Assembly: GCF_011745365.1 (NCBI RefSeq)
Contig: NW_024468911.1
Coordinates: 3,032,759 to 3,096,758 of the forward strand
Length of the DNA: 64,000 nt
Direction of reading: 5' to 3'
Source of the DNA: Cryphonectria parasitica EP155
Taxonomy: Eukaryota > Ascomycota > Sordariomycetes > Diaporthales > Cryphonectriaceae
The translations under genes and the position numbers were made by a program. Within the stretch, counting starts at the first letter, position 1. Each line of letters opens with the position of its first letter. A model generated the notes under the pieces. The model saw nothing but the letters and a program-made list of their open reading frames with translations. It did no database searches and was not told the origin of the DNA. This document shows, piece by piece, positions 45,772 to 58,348 of the stretch.

Positions 45772-48700
45772 GGCTGGAATGTGTGAAAGGGCAGTGGTGG
45801 TGGTACGACCCGGAAGGTGGACGGGCGGGATTGGCGGAAATAAAAGGAGCCTACGAGATGCCGGACTATGTCATATGCAAAGGGGGCTCGAGGTTGATAA
45901 ACAAGACAAGAAGGGAGTCCTGATTGCGAGGGGAGACCGGTCGTGGACGGATGGGGATGTCGTCGTGGTTGGCAGGAGGGATTCGAAACAAGGATGGATG
46001 ATGCAGGTAACACCGCTCCACACACGCGCGCGCAGTCGCTTGAGAGGGGGTAGAGCAGGCCAGACCAGGCCAGACAGACCTCAAACAGAGCGAAAAGAGC
46101 AAATCCGTATAGGATGGGCAGAAGCTGAAAAGAGTCGTCGCCGGGACGGGGTTGATTCGTCCTGCAAGTCGGGATGCAATGGGATTCAACGAGATGGTTG
46201 ATGGATGGAATTGATTGATTGTGACCTAAACGGCGAGAATTCTGAATTCGATGGACGGACGGCACGGGTATTGGTGTAATTGAGAACGGATACAAAGCCT
46301 AGAATGAGGAGTGGTGACCCGAATCCCCAAGTTTGGATGGGAATCTGGCTGCACAGGCCGTATTGGCGACAGGAGTGTCCGGGAAATAGCGAGCCCAGGT
46401 GGGGACACTCTTGGGGGGTTGGAGAGACGGCCGAGGGGGGGCCCCTGCCCAGTCAATTCAGGCTTGAAGTTGCTGCGTACGGTGTGCCCACGACTCATGT
46501 AGACATTGTCGGCACACCAGTGATGTACTGCTCTACACTGTACTATACTATGGCAGGAAAAAAACGAAAAGACAATACATTTGACAGAGGAAGAAAGGAA
46601 AGGTTGACGCTTAGGCTGTCCTGTCCCTGGGGTCTCTCTTGGCTCTTGGCAAGCAGCAGCAGCAAGGTCGCAACAGGGCGTTACTGTGCAGATATAGTCG
46701 AGAGGAACCCTAGTCCCTGCTCTCAGTCTGGGGCCTGCTTCGAGTAGAGACTCGATTAGCTGCATCGGATCCAAGATCTAGTGAAATGCCTCACCAGGTC
46801 GCTCGTTTTTTGTTGTTTTTTTTTGGATCTGGCGGCCGTCCCGGTCATCCAGGCCAAGGTACAAATGAGCAGCAGAGGACAGGCTGGAGAGGGAAAACAG
46901 TGACGACACCCCCATTTCCAGTTCTCGTACTACGGCACATCGGATGGTCTGGCCCCCAGGTTAGACATCCAGCTACTATGCCGCCATGGACTTTATGGTT
47001 GCTGTTACTACTCTAGCACCACCTCCCATCTTCTTATTGTCCCATCCGGTAATCTGGCAATGGAAGGCTGCTAGGCTCGATCCGGGGAAACTCCGCACTA
47101 CGGAGTAATCCCGCAAGAGGCATTGCTAAGAAATTCAGGACTTCTTGCAGGCCTGAATCCTCACCCAAGAATCGTGCATCATAGACCCTTGTGGACGCTC
47201 TGGCTTTGGCAAACAAGGTGGATGACGAAGTGGTTTGCCTTGTGGTGGAGAGTCAAGGTTGTGATGCGGTCTCAACACAGAGCTTAATCTTGGCTAGATC
47301 TACTTGTACGTGTTTGTAGTGTCCCTCTACATAGTATTTCGTGCTTTGTCACCTACATGGCTGAGTAACAGTACCTGCCCTACTGCCCACACGCTCAACG
47401 GATCGAGCCGTGCAAGTGGGTTCTGAACGCGGCTGAAGCGGGAAAGGGCCATCCTGGTCCCACCTCAGCACCCCTAGTCTTAGTTCCTCATACGCTGGGG
47501 GCCTCTGTTGCAGGTCTTTTTCAAACTTCGGATCATAAAAACTCAACAATAATACTGCCTATGACAACATGCTGTCACCTATACCAACCAGCCCTATGTA
47601 TGCATAATTCCCAAACATATTTTGACCATCCCAAGCCTGTTTTTCCATGTTGCATGGAAGTTTTTCCAGAGGCGAGTCCTTGGCCTTATCTTTGGCGTTC
47701 ACCTGGGATGCCATCAAGCTTGCCACTCAGAAGTCAATGACACGCACTGTGTATTCCCCTTTTCAACCTCCCCTCCTTTCTCATGAAACAAATACCTAGC
47801 TGAATAATTTGGATGGCTCACAGTATCAACCTGTCTTTGTATGCTTAATGGCAAGCTTCGCAGGTACAAGTTGTCCTGCTTTCTGCTTTGTTTCAAGCTG
47901 TACAAGTTTTCGCATTTTTCTTCCAAATGTCCAAGTTCAATGTCTTGACACACAGCTTCTGTTCAAAGTTGATTTCCCTGATCAAGCAAATACACAAAAG
48001 AGCAGAGGGCGAGAGGAAGGGGGGGGATACCAAAATTCTTTGTGCTACAACCTGGGGGAAAATATTGTGTCGAAAGTCACTTGAAGACCTAGACTGCACT
48101 GCCTGCATCACAACCATTATCTGTTCCTAACAATAAGTGGTGCAACTCCAAGCGGAGGAGGGTGGTATCGTGTGGACAAGTCACTCAGCGTTGCAAGGCA
48201 AGGTGTGCTTGGCTGTTCTCATATACTAGCAGCATGGAGATATCCAGCAGTGGCACACACCACATATTTGATCGTCCATGGATACTATTAGAACAAGGGG
48301 CCCTGCAAACAGAAGTCTTTGTAGAAGCAGGATAATGGATGAGAAATCGTGTCTGACAGAGGCAGTCCTGATGGACGCAAGGGCAATAAGAGGCACCCGT
48401 CGCAACAAAAGGCCTAGATCAGAGGAAGGGGTGCTCTTCCTCCGTGGTCATGGACTGCAGGTCCAAGAAACTCTGGTCAATTGGACAACTGGACTAGGCA
48501 ATCTGCTGAAGATATGACACCTAGAGAGGAGGTAATTAATGGGACAGAATCTTGTGAGACCTCAGGGGATGCGGTCCTTTGATGACGGTGCAGTCAGTAC
48601 TGTGGGCGGAGATTAGGGTGATAGCAGCATGCATGCATACAACGGGATGGCCCAAGATCACAGCAGCAAGAGTTTTCATCCCATATTCCAGTTCCTGTGT

Positions 48701-48999
48701 GGTTGGCCACTAAGGTCTCTAACCTGAGGGTCTCGCCAATCGTTAGTGCCTCTCTGTTGGGCTTGCATGTGGTGATTTCGAGGGGCCATTACTTGACGCG
48801 ACTTTTCGCGACCTGTGCCAACATCACCTCCCCCCTCCACCTCTCCTCCACCCTTCCTCAGTTGACGATTCTTCCCAGCCCACCCATCTCTTTGAAACAC
48901 GCTTGCAGTCCATCCAATCAATCACTGTGAAGAAGCGTTGATCATTCAAAAGCCGCTACGCATTGAACTCATTACAAGATCAATTCGAACTGCATCATC
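45772..48999. other. 3.2-kb gene-free region
   Basis: The longest non-coding stretch of the window, with the UBL3-like promoter at the left and the promoter of the GPI-anchored protein at the right. Open frames (for example 46226-46774 minus, 48278-48517 plus) lack domains and overlap other phases. Small features are a tandem CAGGCCAGAC pair near 46055-46075 and a hairpin ACTCCG-CACTA-CGGAGT near 47087-47106. A non-coding RNA or a small secreted protein with introns could be missed. Confidence 0.5.
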
Positions 49000-50652
49000 A
49001 TGATGCTCATCCACTTCCTTGTCAGCCTCATGCTGGCTGTCTCTGGCATCTTTAGCCAGGCTGCTGCCAACATGGCCAGCAAGGGTGTTACCAGCCAGAC
49101 CACCTCTGGTGAGGGATGTAAGTAGAACTCTACTGGTGTACAGGATCTCAAAGTAATATGTGCTGACATTGTCGGATAGCTGCCGTGTCCACTGGTACCA
49201 CCGCTGCTGGTTTGGTTGGTGCTGTCGATGCCATCTTGCCCAATTCCACTGGTAGTGAGTACACCAAGTCTTCAAGATATCCTCATGTTGATCTACCTGC
49301 CTAACTCGCTGTACTAGACCACTCTCTGGTTTTCACTCAGACCTACAATGTCCCTGCTGTCAAGAACGCCTCGACTACTACTGGTGACACCACGTCCAGC
49401 GCGATCACCACCTCTTGGACTTCTGTCACCATGGTTTGTAAGTACTTACTCGTCTACCTGGCATATACATTCGCCGCACATCTTGATCGATTGGACTGCC
49501 CAGCTGACCTACTCGGTCAGACACCACAGTCGAGACTTTCGTCTACAAACCCATCACTCGCAGTGGTAACTAAATTTCCAGCTTCTTGGACCCAGAGAGG
49601 GACCAGCATTGTGATACTAATGCTCGTCTGCAGAGGTTGTCACAGTTCTGTCCACTCTTTATACCACCATCGTTACCACGAAAGGTTACCTCTCTCCCAC
49701 TGAGACAATCAGCTATGTTGCCATCATCTCGTACTCTACTGAGTCCATTTACACAACATCCTGGCTGGCACCTCCCACAGAGATCGACGCAACAGAGACC
49801 TACATTCGCACGACTACTTTAGAAGAGATTGTGGTGCCCACTGATGCGACATACCTTCTCACCTCAGTCCCACCCTCTCCTCCTGCAGTTACCACCACCA
49901 CCCGTCATGATTCTCTTGTCAAGCGTAGCCTCACTTGGCGATTCGTGGGTGGCAACATCACCAGCTTCGTCCCTTTCAGCAGCCCTGCAGTCTACACTGA
50001 GGAGATTGCTACTGGCAACGCTGTCAGCCCTGTCACGACCCTGACTCTGGATTACATTCCTACTGTTCAGTCTGGCTCTGCAGTCCTCGACAACAGCGCG
50101 CCTGTGGGCATGGTCACTGTCACAGAGAACGAGACTCTGCCTCTGGTGACAACCATCTCGTCTCCAGCCACGCTGGTTTCTGCCTCTACCAACATTGCAT
50201 GCTCTGAGGACACCACAACCTCTGTGGATACCACTTCCTCTGTGGACACCACTTCCTCCTTCATGGCTATGGGCATATCCTCTATGGACACCATGTCCGG
50301 TGACAATGCCTTCTCGGTTCAAGCTGCCACCACCGGCTCAGACACCACTACTAATGCGGACTGCTCTTCCAGCTGCCTGGGCCTTACGACCACCATCATT
50401 GTCCCCAAGCCCTTTCCCACCACAGTTACCATGAGTGACTACACCGTCATTCTCACGAAGAACGTGACGGTCACTCACAGCGTGACTATCACCACGGGCG
50501 CTGGCACCGCCGTCCCAGACACAACCGACCCCAGCACTGCCATGCCAGACTCGACGAAGGGCTCCGGCCAGAGCAGTGGCGCTGGTAGTCTCCGCACCAG
50601 CATCCTCCTGGCCATCCTCCTGGCCGTGTTCATCGATGTCGCCATCGTCTAG
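49000..50652 (+). CDS. Secreted GPI-anchored Thr/Ser-rich protein, function unknown
   Basis: I do not recognise a family. Exons 49000-49117, 49180-49254, 49318-49437, 49521-49565 and 49634-50652 give 458 residues. The chain starts with a signal peptide (HFLVSLMLAVSGIFSQAAA) and ends with a hydrophobic tail (ILLAILLAVFIDVAIV) after Gly/Ser residues, the pattern of a GPI anchor. The body is very rich in Thr and Ser with many TTT and TTS runs and some NxT sites, which suggests a heavily O-glycosylated wall or surface protein. A dibasic KRS near the middle could be a Kex2-type site. All four introns are GT-AG and leave the same phase, so exons could be skipped without frame loss. The splice joins rest on frame and composition, not homology. 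Confidence 0.8.
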
Positions 50653-51510
50653 GCCTCAGGCCCCAGACCCCCTTTTTGTCCTAGTCGTCTCTTTGCATTA
50701 TGCATCCTGTTTCTTTCCCTCTCTTTCTCTCGGTGTTTGGAAGCATGGAATGGCGTTTCAAGGGACCCGGTCAAGATGGCAACTGGCTCAATGTCGGTAG
50801 GCTGGCGTTGGGGGATCAAAGGGAAAATTGGAGAGAGGCGGTTTCTTCTTCTTTCGTTCCTCTTTTTCCCACTGACATACTCAGAAATGAGTTGTTGTTT
50901 TTTTACGATATGCGCTTGTTTGTTCGGAGGCATGAGGATATGCCCACCTGAACTTTCGCCTGGTCATTGGGCGACTCCTCTCTTTGGGGTTAGTTGTTCC
51001 ATAGGACAGTACAATAAAAATTGATTTTCCAACCATTATATAAAAAATGGAAAGGTATTGTGATGTGACTGTGAGAGTGCTCCTCCTGAAGTTAGGAGGG
51101 CCCCCAAGGCGGTGAGTTCGTCCGTAGATATGATGCGAGTCGGACGGAAATATCATCGAGGCCATCATCATACCTTTTATCATCGGCCATAGGTGCTCCA
51201 GACTGAATGGACGAGAGCGGCCCATCGCAATCTTCTCATCTGCGTTTCCTAAATGGACCCATATGAAGATGGCTGGACAATGGGCGGACAAACAATACTC
51301 GCCAGTATAGTATGAAGAGAACCAGAGAAAATGGAGAATAGGCTGGTCAACATGACAAGCCATGCGTTAGATTCACATATAATTACTAGGTATCGTACTC
51401 TGTCACGCACTTTTCCTTCTCCTTTAAATACATTAGCTTGCAAAGTTGCACCCTGCCAACACCGCACGCAGCCCTCAATCCTCAAGGCCATGTTCTCCCC
51501 TTCCCCCTTT
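50653..51510. other. Convergent 3' spacer before the beta adaptin gene
   Basis: An 858-bp stretch between stop codons. Overlapping frames on both strands show no domain. The part near 51040 is AT-rich (ATTATATAAAAAATGG). Confidence 0.5.
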
Positions 51511-54224
51511 TCAAAACATCAACAGATCCCCGTTAGATCCGACACCCTGTGCAGGCTGGAATACCTGCTGCGGCGCGTATTGATTCACCACATACCCAGC
51601 CTCGTGGCCCGACCCTCCACCGAAAGCGTCACCTTCAGCATCCTGGATCCGCATTGCCTGCATTTGCTGGCTGCCAATCCCCGCAAAATATGCGTCCGCA
51701 TCATTGACCGCCTGCGCGAGATTGCCGTTGCTATTCGACGCGGCACCAGACGCAAACGTGCGCGGGTCCACATCAGTAGGCTGCCCACCCTGGCCGAACT
51801 GGCTGAGCGTCTTGTTCGTATCGAAGCCGGCCATGGGGGCCTGGCCGTCGACAATGTAGCTTCTCTGCAGCGCGGGTGACTCCACCAGGCGCCGGGGGCG
51901 GGCGTTGCGGAATACGGTCTGTACGGGCTTGAGGTAGACGGTCGCGAGCGTGCCTACGTTGAGGCACATCTCCTCCAGGGTCTGCGGGTCGAGTCGTTCG
52001 GATTCAGCCGTGATCGGAGGTTTCTCGCCCATGACGACCTGCTTGGCGGTGTTCATGTCGGTGGACAGGAGGCGCCAGTACATGTAGGCGCGGTCGCGCA
52101 GGTCGGGGTTGTCGGTCTCCTCCGTGGCCCACTTCAGGACCTTGGGGACCAGCTCTTGTCCTTTGGTCGGTCTCTGTATAAAGAGTTTGACGGTAGCTGT
52201 GAGCAGGGCCAGCTGCACCTCTACCGGCTCTTCAGAGAAGGAGAACAGAAAGTCTTCCAGCAACACATCGCTGTTCTCGATGCGGCTTGCGTACTGTCCA
52301 ATGACCCAGACCATGGCAGCTTTGGCCTCGGGCTCGTCCAGGCTGTCCAGATGCTCGCACAGTGTTCCGATGATGGACTCGTATTGGTTGGGGTATTTCC
52401 TGAAGATGTTGCGAATGACAACCGTCGCCTCCTGTACGATGTATGTCACCTTGGTGGCGACGAGTTCAAGAAGGAGGTTGATACACCTCCTTGCACCTGG
52501 CTCGATCTTGATGGCAAGCTTGCCGATGGCACGAACGGCCTTGCGCACAAAGTGCACGTCGATCTCTGTCGCATATTCTCGCAGTTCCGTCAACACCTCG
52601 TCGATGTTGTTTTCATTTGCGAGCATGAAGATCAACTCCAGCTTGGTGACCTTGACATAAATAGGGTCGTTGTATTTGCAGAAAAACACGCGGATGTCAT
52701 TTCTCAGCACGTCAGGCCGTCGCTGGAGCATGAGCAGCGCATTTCGCAGGGCAAGGTACTGCACCTCGGGTCCCTTGGCAAGCAGAGTGACCAGAGGCGG
52801 AGAGAGCTTCCGACAGAGTGCTGCAATCTGCTTCTCCTCGGCCATGTAGTTCATGAGGTAAAGGATGACACGAATGCAGGTTAACACCACGGCGGAGTTG
52901 GAGTGAGAAAGCCGGGGCGAGATGCGCTCCGCCAGTAAGTGTGCCTCCCCCGTCTCCTGAGGCACGTAGGACATGAGGGCTTCTAGTATGTACGTTTGAC
53001 CCCATCTGTTTGTTGCAGAGTCAGTGGAAAAGGAACGTCAACACTCATCTGGGGCGGGACATGGGACGTACTCCGAACAGTCGGGAAGGATGGCCACCAT
53101 CTTGGACGCATTGGAGTAGTCGATGGTGAGCTTGATGGCGTCGCTCCTCTCCCATATATCCATCAAACTTGCCAGGGCGCTTGCGACAACTGTGGGGTTG
53201 TCATCCCTCAGTAGCGAGTTGAGCCTGTCGATGAGGTCGGACCGCTCGACCATGTGCCTATCGTGGTCGTAGAGCTTCGCAACACAGAATGCTGCCGTCT
53301 TGCGCACGTACGGGTCAAGGTCTTGCAAAAGCCGCTTCACAAGTGGTACCGTTGCCGCGACGAACTCCCGAACGTGAATGTACGACATTGTGCGGAGGGC
53401 GAGCGCTCGAACGAGGGGGTTGGCATCTTCCATGTCCTGCAACAGCGTCAGCCGGGCACGCGTGACCCACAGTCGTCCACCGGGCTTGTACGCACATGTT
53501 CGAGCACGGGTATCGCCTTGACGGCAATCTCTGTCCTCATCCTCGCGTAGTTCACCAAGAACAGAAAGCACCTAGCGCAGCCACTGTCAGCCTTCCCTGC
53601 CTCGTCTTGTCGGCCTCCTCAAGAACTCCCTAGCTCTTACATCTTCTTGATCTCCAGGCTCGGTATGTTCATGCAGCCGATGATGTCGGGGAATAGGGCG
53701 ACCATATCGTTGTTGCTCATGGTCATGTTGGCGACGATCTTCTTGAGGGCGACCTTCTTGACAGAGTGGTTCTTGTCCTTTTTCCCGCCGCTGTTCAACT
53801 CGAGGCGCAGCTCTGCCACCTTGCCCTGTTGTCTGATGCGTGAGTTACTGTTGTGCGCCGTGCCTCCCGGAGGGAGATATGCCAAATACATGATGTTGGG
53901 AGGTTTGGGCTGGCATCCGCCCCTGCTTGACGGGCCCTAAAAGACCCGTGAGAGTTTCGAGGGCCCAGGCACGAGGCAGCCAGTGGGGGGGGAATAATGT
54001 AGGCACGGAACAAGAGGAAGAATGGCTGCGCTCAGGACATAAGCGGGCGGCGAAATGGGAGTCTAAGACATGCCCTTCGTAGCCGAGACGTGATCAAAAA
54101 GGTGGCGGGCCGGGAGAGGCCATGTGTAAGAACATAGGGAGGGGAGGCTGGAGGGTAAAAAGAGTAGGATGTAGCTTACCCGAGCGAACAGCTTTGAATC
54201 CCCTCCTCCCTGGACGGTTGCCAT
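51511..54224 (-). CDS. Beta adaptin, AP-2 type (APL1-like)
   Basis: Large beta subunit of a clathrin adaptor complex. Exons 54224-54180, 53825-53641, 53571-53496, 53436-53072 and 53005-51511 give 721 residues. The HEAT-repeat trunk is highly conserved: [76 protein letters not shown] and [17 protein letters not shown] favour AP-2 (yeast Apl1) over AP-1 (Apl2) because the N terminus [15 protein letters not shown] and the stretch [12 protein letters not shown] resemble Apl1. The C-terminal ear domain of animal beta adaptins is absent, and the chain ends with a Gln/Asn/Gly-rich tail, DLLMF. The first intron is long (354 nt); the others are 69, 59 and 66 nt. Divergent from EMC4. Confidence 0.92.
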
Positions 54225-54609
54225 GTTCGAGGTGTGGATGGATATGGTATGGGCTCGGGAGGTGTGGCTGCTGCAGGTCGCGCCGCCGTTAAGGTTGATG
54301 TCGCGTAAACCCTATGAGCCAGCAGGGCCCCCCCTTTCCACGAGTTTATGGCTTTTTACTACAGAAACACCACCCCCAAGATTTGGTGCTGCCTTGCTAT
54401 TGGTGATAGCGACACCCCGACAATTGTAGGACAATGCGCCTCAACCAATTAGGCCTTGTCCACCACACAATGCGACAAGGGCTTGTCAGGACCCCTCACT
54501 CCCTTCTCAATCTGCTTCGCGGCTATTCTGGAACTCCCGCTTCAGGCTCGCCTATCTTGCTTTCGTTTGTAGGAAAGAACTTGCGGCTGTAGCAGCTCCC
54601 CGGGGAGGA

Positions 54610-54621
54610 GGGGGGGGGGGG
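54610..54621. repeat. Homopolymer G12
   Basis: Twelve consecutive G residues within a purine-rich stretch about 390 bp upstream of the beta adaptin start codon. Confidence 0.9.
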
Positions 54622-55126
54622 AGGGTTTCGATCGGGCTCAGAGTTTCGTGGCTGGGGCTGGTCGATCAGCTGGAAAGGCTAGCGATACGATGTGATGTGT
54701 AAAGACGGTGCGTTGGAATGTGAACTGGACAACAGCAGTTGTTGCGCCAGGACGTTCGATGAGGTGTGTCTCCCCAAGGTCTCCCCAAGGTTGTGGATGT
54801 CTCAGCCTGTACGCCTATGATGAAAAGGGCCAGTCAATGTCGTCGCCAACTTCTTGTTTGTTCGTATCGGTCGAGAGTTGTTGAAATCACCGTGCAGGAT
54901 TGGTATTCTGCTTGCTTTTCGGCAAGGTCAACGTCGTCAATGTCGAGATCGAAATAACAGCAGAGCCCGAACCGACCGAAAAAAGATGTCTGGACTTCAA
55001 TCTCGCACCTCATCACTAAAGTCCGTCAAGCCCCTGAAGATGTCTCCGGTGTTAGCGGGGCCCACTAGGCGATCGACAGTTACTATGATGTACTATGTAC
55101 TACTCTTGTTACTACAATATGTACGT

Positions 55127-55149
55127 TAGTGGGCATGGGCGGCCCACTA
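55127..55149. repeat. 8-bp inverted repeat (hairpin)
   Basis: TAGTGGGC and its exact complement GCCCACTA are separated by 7 nt. The sequence GCCCACTAG occurs also at 55060-55068. The site lies about 170 bp upstream of the EMC4 ATG. Confidence 0.65.
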
Positions 55150-55320
55150 GTAAGGATTACTGTCAGCAATAGTGATAGCAAGCTATCAGCTCGCTCCAGG
55201 GTACTGTCGACACTTTCCCGGAATTCCAACGTCAACTCATCGAGACGAGCCCTCTAGACACACACGCATTTTAACATCTTACCACCCTCCTGCCTCTTCC
55301 TCTGCACGACGACAGAAAGC

Positions 55321-55946
55321 ATGTCAGAGCTCAAGACACACCCAGAGACTCCCAAATGGGTCTCTGACCTCAAGTCGCCCCCTCCATACAAGTCCAAGGC
55401 CGGCGGTATTCCAGACCCTCTAGGCTTTCCATCTCAGACCTCAGGCTCCAAGGTCCGCACGGCAGAGCTCCTATACTTCCCTTGGAAGACTCAGCTAATA
55501 TTCCTGGACAGAAGCGAGATGCCTCGAAAGACACAAAGATCCAGCCGCGAAAGCAAGCTACGCCGGAAGAGATGGATACCCTGAAGCTGAAGAAGGCCTG
55601 GGAGGTGGCCCTCGCCCCAATCAAGAGCTTGCCCATGACCGCCATCATGATGTACATGACCGGCAATTCGTTACAGATATTCAGCATCATGATGGTCTTC
55701 ATGGCTTTCAAGAACCCGATTGCCGGACTGATAGCTACCAATCAGGCGTTTGAGCGCTTCGAGACGGAGACGAACAAGGTCAAGATGCTGCAGGCCAAGC
55801 TGGCCTACGTCGCCATGCAATTCGTTGCCCTGGCGGTGGGAATATGGAAAGTCAACTCAATGGGGCTCTTACCGACCACGCGCTCAGATTGGCTGGCTTG
55901 GGAGGCGCAGAGGGAACCTTTGGAGGCCGCCGTTGTGGCACTATAG
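55321..55946 (+). CDS. EMC4: ER membrane protein complex subunit 4 (EMC4)
   Basis: Subunit of the EMC insertase, which places tail-anchored and multi-pass membrane proteins into the ER. Exons 55321-55452 and 55512-55946 give 188 residues (yeast Emc4 190). Exon 1 has a Pro-rich N terminus with WVSDLKSPPP and IPDPLGF. Exon 2 carries the conserved core LKLKKAWEVALAPIKSLPM followed by MMYMTGNSLQIFSIMMVFMA and two hydrophobic segments. The 59-nt intron is needed because the two halves are in different phases; its donor GTCCGC is weak, but the branch GCTAAT and acceptor GGACAG are good and no better donor fits. Confidence 0.92.
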
Positions 55947-56798
55947 ACCTCGTGGCAGGATTGCGATCATCAGCCAACAAAGGGACCAGCATCAATTGAT
56001 ATTGTTGCAGTCTTAAATCATGTTCTTCAACGCAATGACATGAGACCCTTCGAGTCACCTGGCTACTTACCCTGTACCGTGCCCGTGCCACCTCCGCGGT
56101 CCGAAGAATTGGACTTAGAGACATACTTGTCATAGTCTACGGCAATAAGTTTCATTTGGCTACGAGGCACATGAAATCATGGATCATGATGATGATCATA
56201 CCCCAGTGGTCATTTTGCAAACAATGAAGGCTGGTAGTGATCAAGCTACCACTGAGGCAGCGTAGCGTGGGCGGCGCTCCAAGAACAACGCGGCTTTACT
56301 TTAGCGGCTGACTCTAGGAGAACGAAATGACATTTGCATCGCCATGGTTCCATGAAGGCATCGTAGTACCTACGCCAGCGGCCCGTAGTGGCGACGACCT
56401 TGAATCTTATTGGAAACTTCAACCAAATTATCCACCTAGCTACAGCACGGCAGTTCGTCGTTTGGATAATTTCTACTCACCTTGGAAATGCTGGCTCGAT
56501 TTCTAGCCAGGTTTCTTGGCGTGCAGAAATACTTATCCACCTTCTCGGTCAGTCTTGACCCGGCGCGGATCTAGGTGAGCGATGCGGTATGGATTAATGG
56601 TTAATTAAGTCTTCCCACCAGCTAATTCCGCACCACTCGCGACCGCTCGAGCCAGGTTCTCAGCGCTGATCATCACCGCGTGGGATATTGAGGCTCACGA
56701 ACCCTAATGATGGTAGCCGCCGATACAAATAGGCACTTGTCTGCATGCCATGATGCACGTAGTACCCTTCAGTTATCCTGCCTTGCCATCTCCATAAC
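55947..56798. other. Spacer between EMC4 and the GH5 gene
   Basis: An 852-bp stretch with the EMC4 3' end and the GH5 promoter. I see no gene, RNA or repeat beyond a short GATCATGATGATGATC palindrome-like stretch near 56183. Confidence 0.5.
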
Positions 56799-58348
56799 AT
56801 GTTCACGCTCCTTTCTAAGCAACCTTTCACGTTCAAGATGAGGCCGACGGCAATAATGCTGCTGTGCCCGGTACTCCTGGCAACAGCAGCAGCAGCAGCT
56901 TCAGCTCAGTATGTCAAAATACCACAGGCGCCTTCAGAACCGCGGTGGTCTACTGCCGACAAACATGTAATAGAGTCCAGAACTGGGAATTCCTCCGTCT
57001 GGCCGTACGGCCCTTTCAGTACTGAAGGGAGGAATATCGTCAACACCCGGGGCGACACCATTACCTGGGCTGGAGTCAACTGGCCCCTCAATCTCGAGAC
57101 GATGATTCCGGAGGGTCTTGAATGGGTTTCAGTTGAACAAATCATTGACAATGTAGCCAGTGTCGGGTTCAACTTCATGCGGATGTAAGACTAAATCATC
57201 AAGTCATATTCATGGAATTTATCACGGAGGGGGGGTGAGAGGCTGATCTGACCTGCAGGGGCTACGCCATCGAGATGGTTGACCAGATATATGAGCGGGA
57301 TGGTGAAGACGTGCCTCTAGAAGTGGCCATGATCCAGGCACTAGGTTATGTCAACGGCACGAGGATCATAAACGAGATCATGGCCAACAACCCGACCTGG
57401 ACGCGCGAGACAACACGGTTTGAGATCTGGTCCGATATCGCAAGAATCGCTGCTGAGAAGGGCGTCTTCGTCCATCCAGACGTTCACGTGGGGAAAGCAG
57501 AGTGGTGTTGCTCGCACGTCGACGGCAATGCATGGTTCGACGACCTGACATTCAACACTACAAACTGGCTGAGGGGCCTCTCTTACGTTGCGACATGGGC
57601 CAAACAGCATCCAAACATCGTCTCCATGTCCCTGCGCAATGAGCTGCGCGAATCCTGGAACAACACGGATCTCTACTACAACTGGCAGACACTGGTCGGC
57701 AACATGACGGCGGGCTGTGATGCCATCCACCAGGCCAACCCGGATATCTTGATTACCTGGTCAGGCATGCAATACGACGAGGATCTCTCGGCGCTGACAA
57801 CAAAGAAGAATATCCTGACAGCGCCTTGCTACAAGTGCACGGCGATCGTCGACGCATACCGGCGGGACCCTGTCTACTTTGACCTAGACAGCCACGCCTG
57901 GGCGGACAAGTTAGTCTGGGAGCTGCATCTGTACTCATCCAGCGAGGATGTGGACACCGGCACTTGCCCCATCATCGAGGCTGGCCTGTACAGGAACGGA
58001 TTCAATGCCCTCGGGATCGATCCTCCTGCCGCCTGCAACATCACCAACGACTGTTCCCCCGCACAGCGAATCACACCTGTCATCCTGACAGAGTTTGGGC
58101 ACAACCAAGACCCGACCATGTACAACGACACCCTACAGAGCTGTCTCAAAAATTACACCGAGAAGAACGGCGTCAGCTGGGCTATGTGGAGCCTCGCCGG
58201 CAGCTATCGGATTCGCTCGGGCCAGCAGGGACTTGAGGACACTTGGGGCTTGACGAGTTATAACTGGTCAGGTTGGCATTTCCCAGCTGGTATTGAGGAT
58301 TATTGGAAGCCTTGGGTGGAAGCGATGAACGTCACCAAGTTGGCATAG
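56799..58348 (+). CDS. Secreted glycoside hydrolase family 5 enzyme
   Basis: Extracellular beta-glycanase of the (beta/alpha)8 GH5 clan; the exact substrate cannot be told from sequence alone. Exons 56799-57184 and 57259-58348 give 491 residues. A second in-frame ATG at 56838 starts a textbook signal peptide, PTAIMLLCPVLLATAAAAAS, and is the likelier start. The fold begins with TWAGVNWPLNLETMIPEGL; the acid/base is the Glu of MSLRNELRE (about residue 254) and the nucleophile is the Glu of VILTEFGHNQ (about 405). Other GH5 landmarks are HPDVHVGKAEWCCS and MWSLAGSYRIRSG near the end. There are about eight NxS/T sites and no carbohydrate-binding module. The 74-nt intron joins MRM to GYAIEM. Confidence 0.9.

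Larger units (their letters stand above)
54225..55320. other. Divergent promoter region of beta adaptin and EMC4
   Basis: About 1.1 kb without a supported gene. It contains a G12 tract, a tandem 11-bp duplication of TCTCCCCAAGG at 54769-54790, and a hairpin at 55127-55149 whose right arm repeats a sequence found at 55060-55068. Confidence 0.5.

Noticed and set aside
46226..46774. A 182-codon minus-strand frame upstream of the UBL3-like gene.
   Set aside because: No conserved motif and irregular composition; it overlaps similarly long frames on the plus strand.
54610..54621. Replication origin or regulatory quadruplex at the G12 run.
   Set aside because: A single G run without further spaced G tracts is not enough to support either function.
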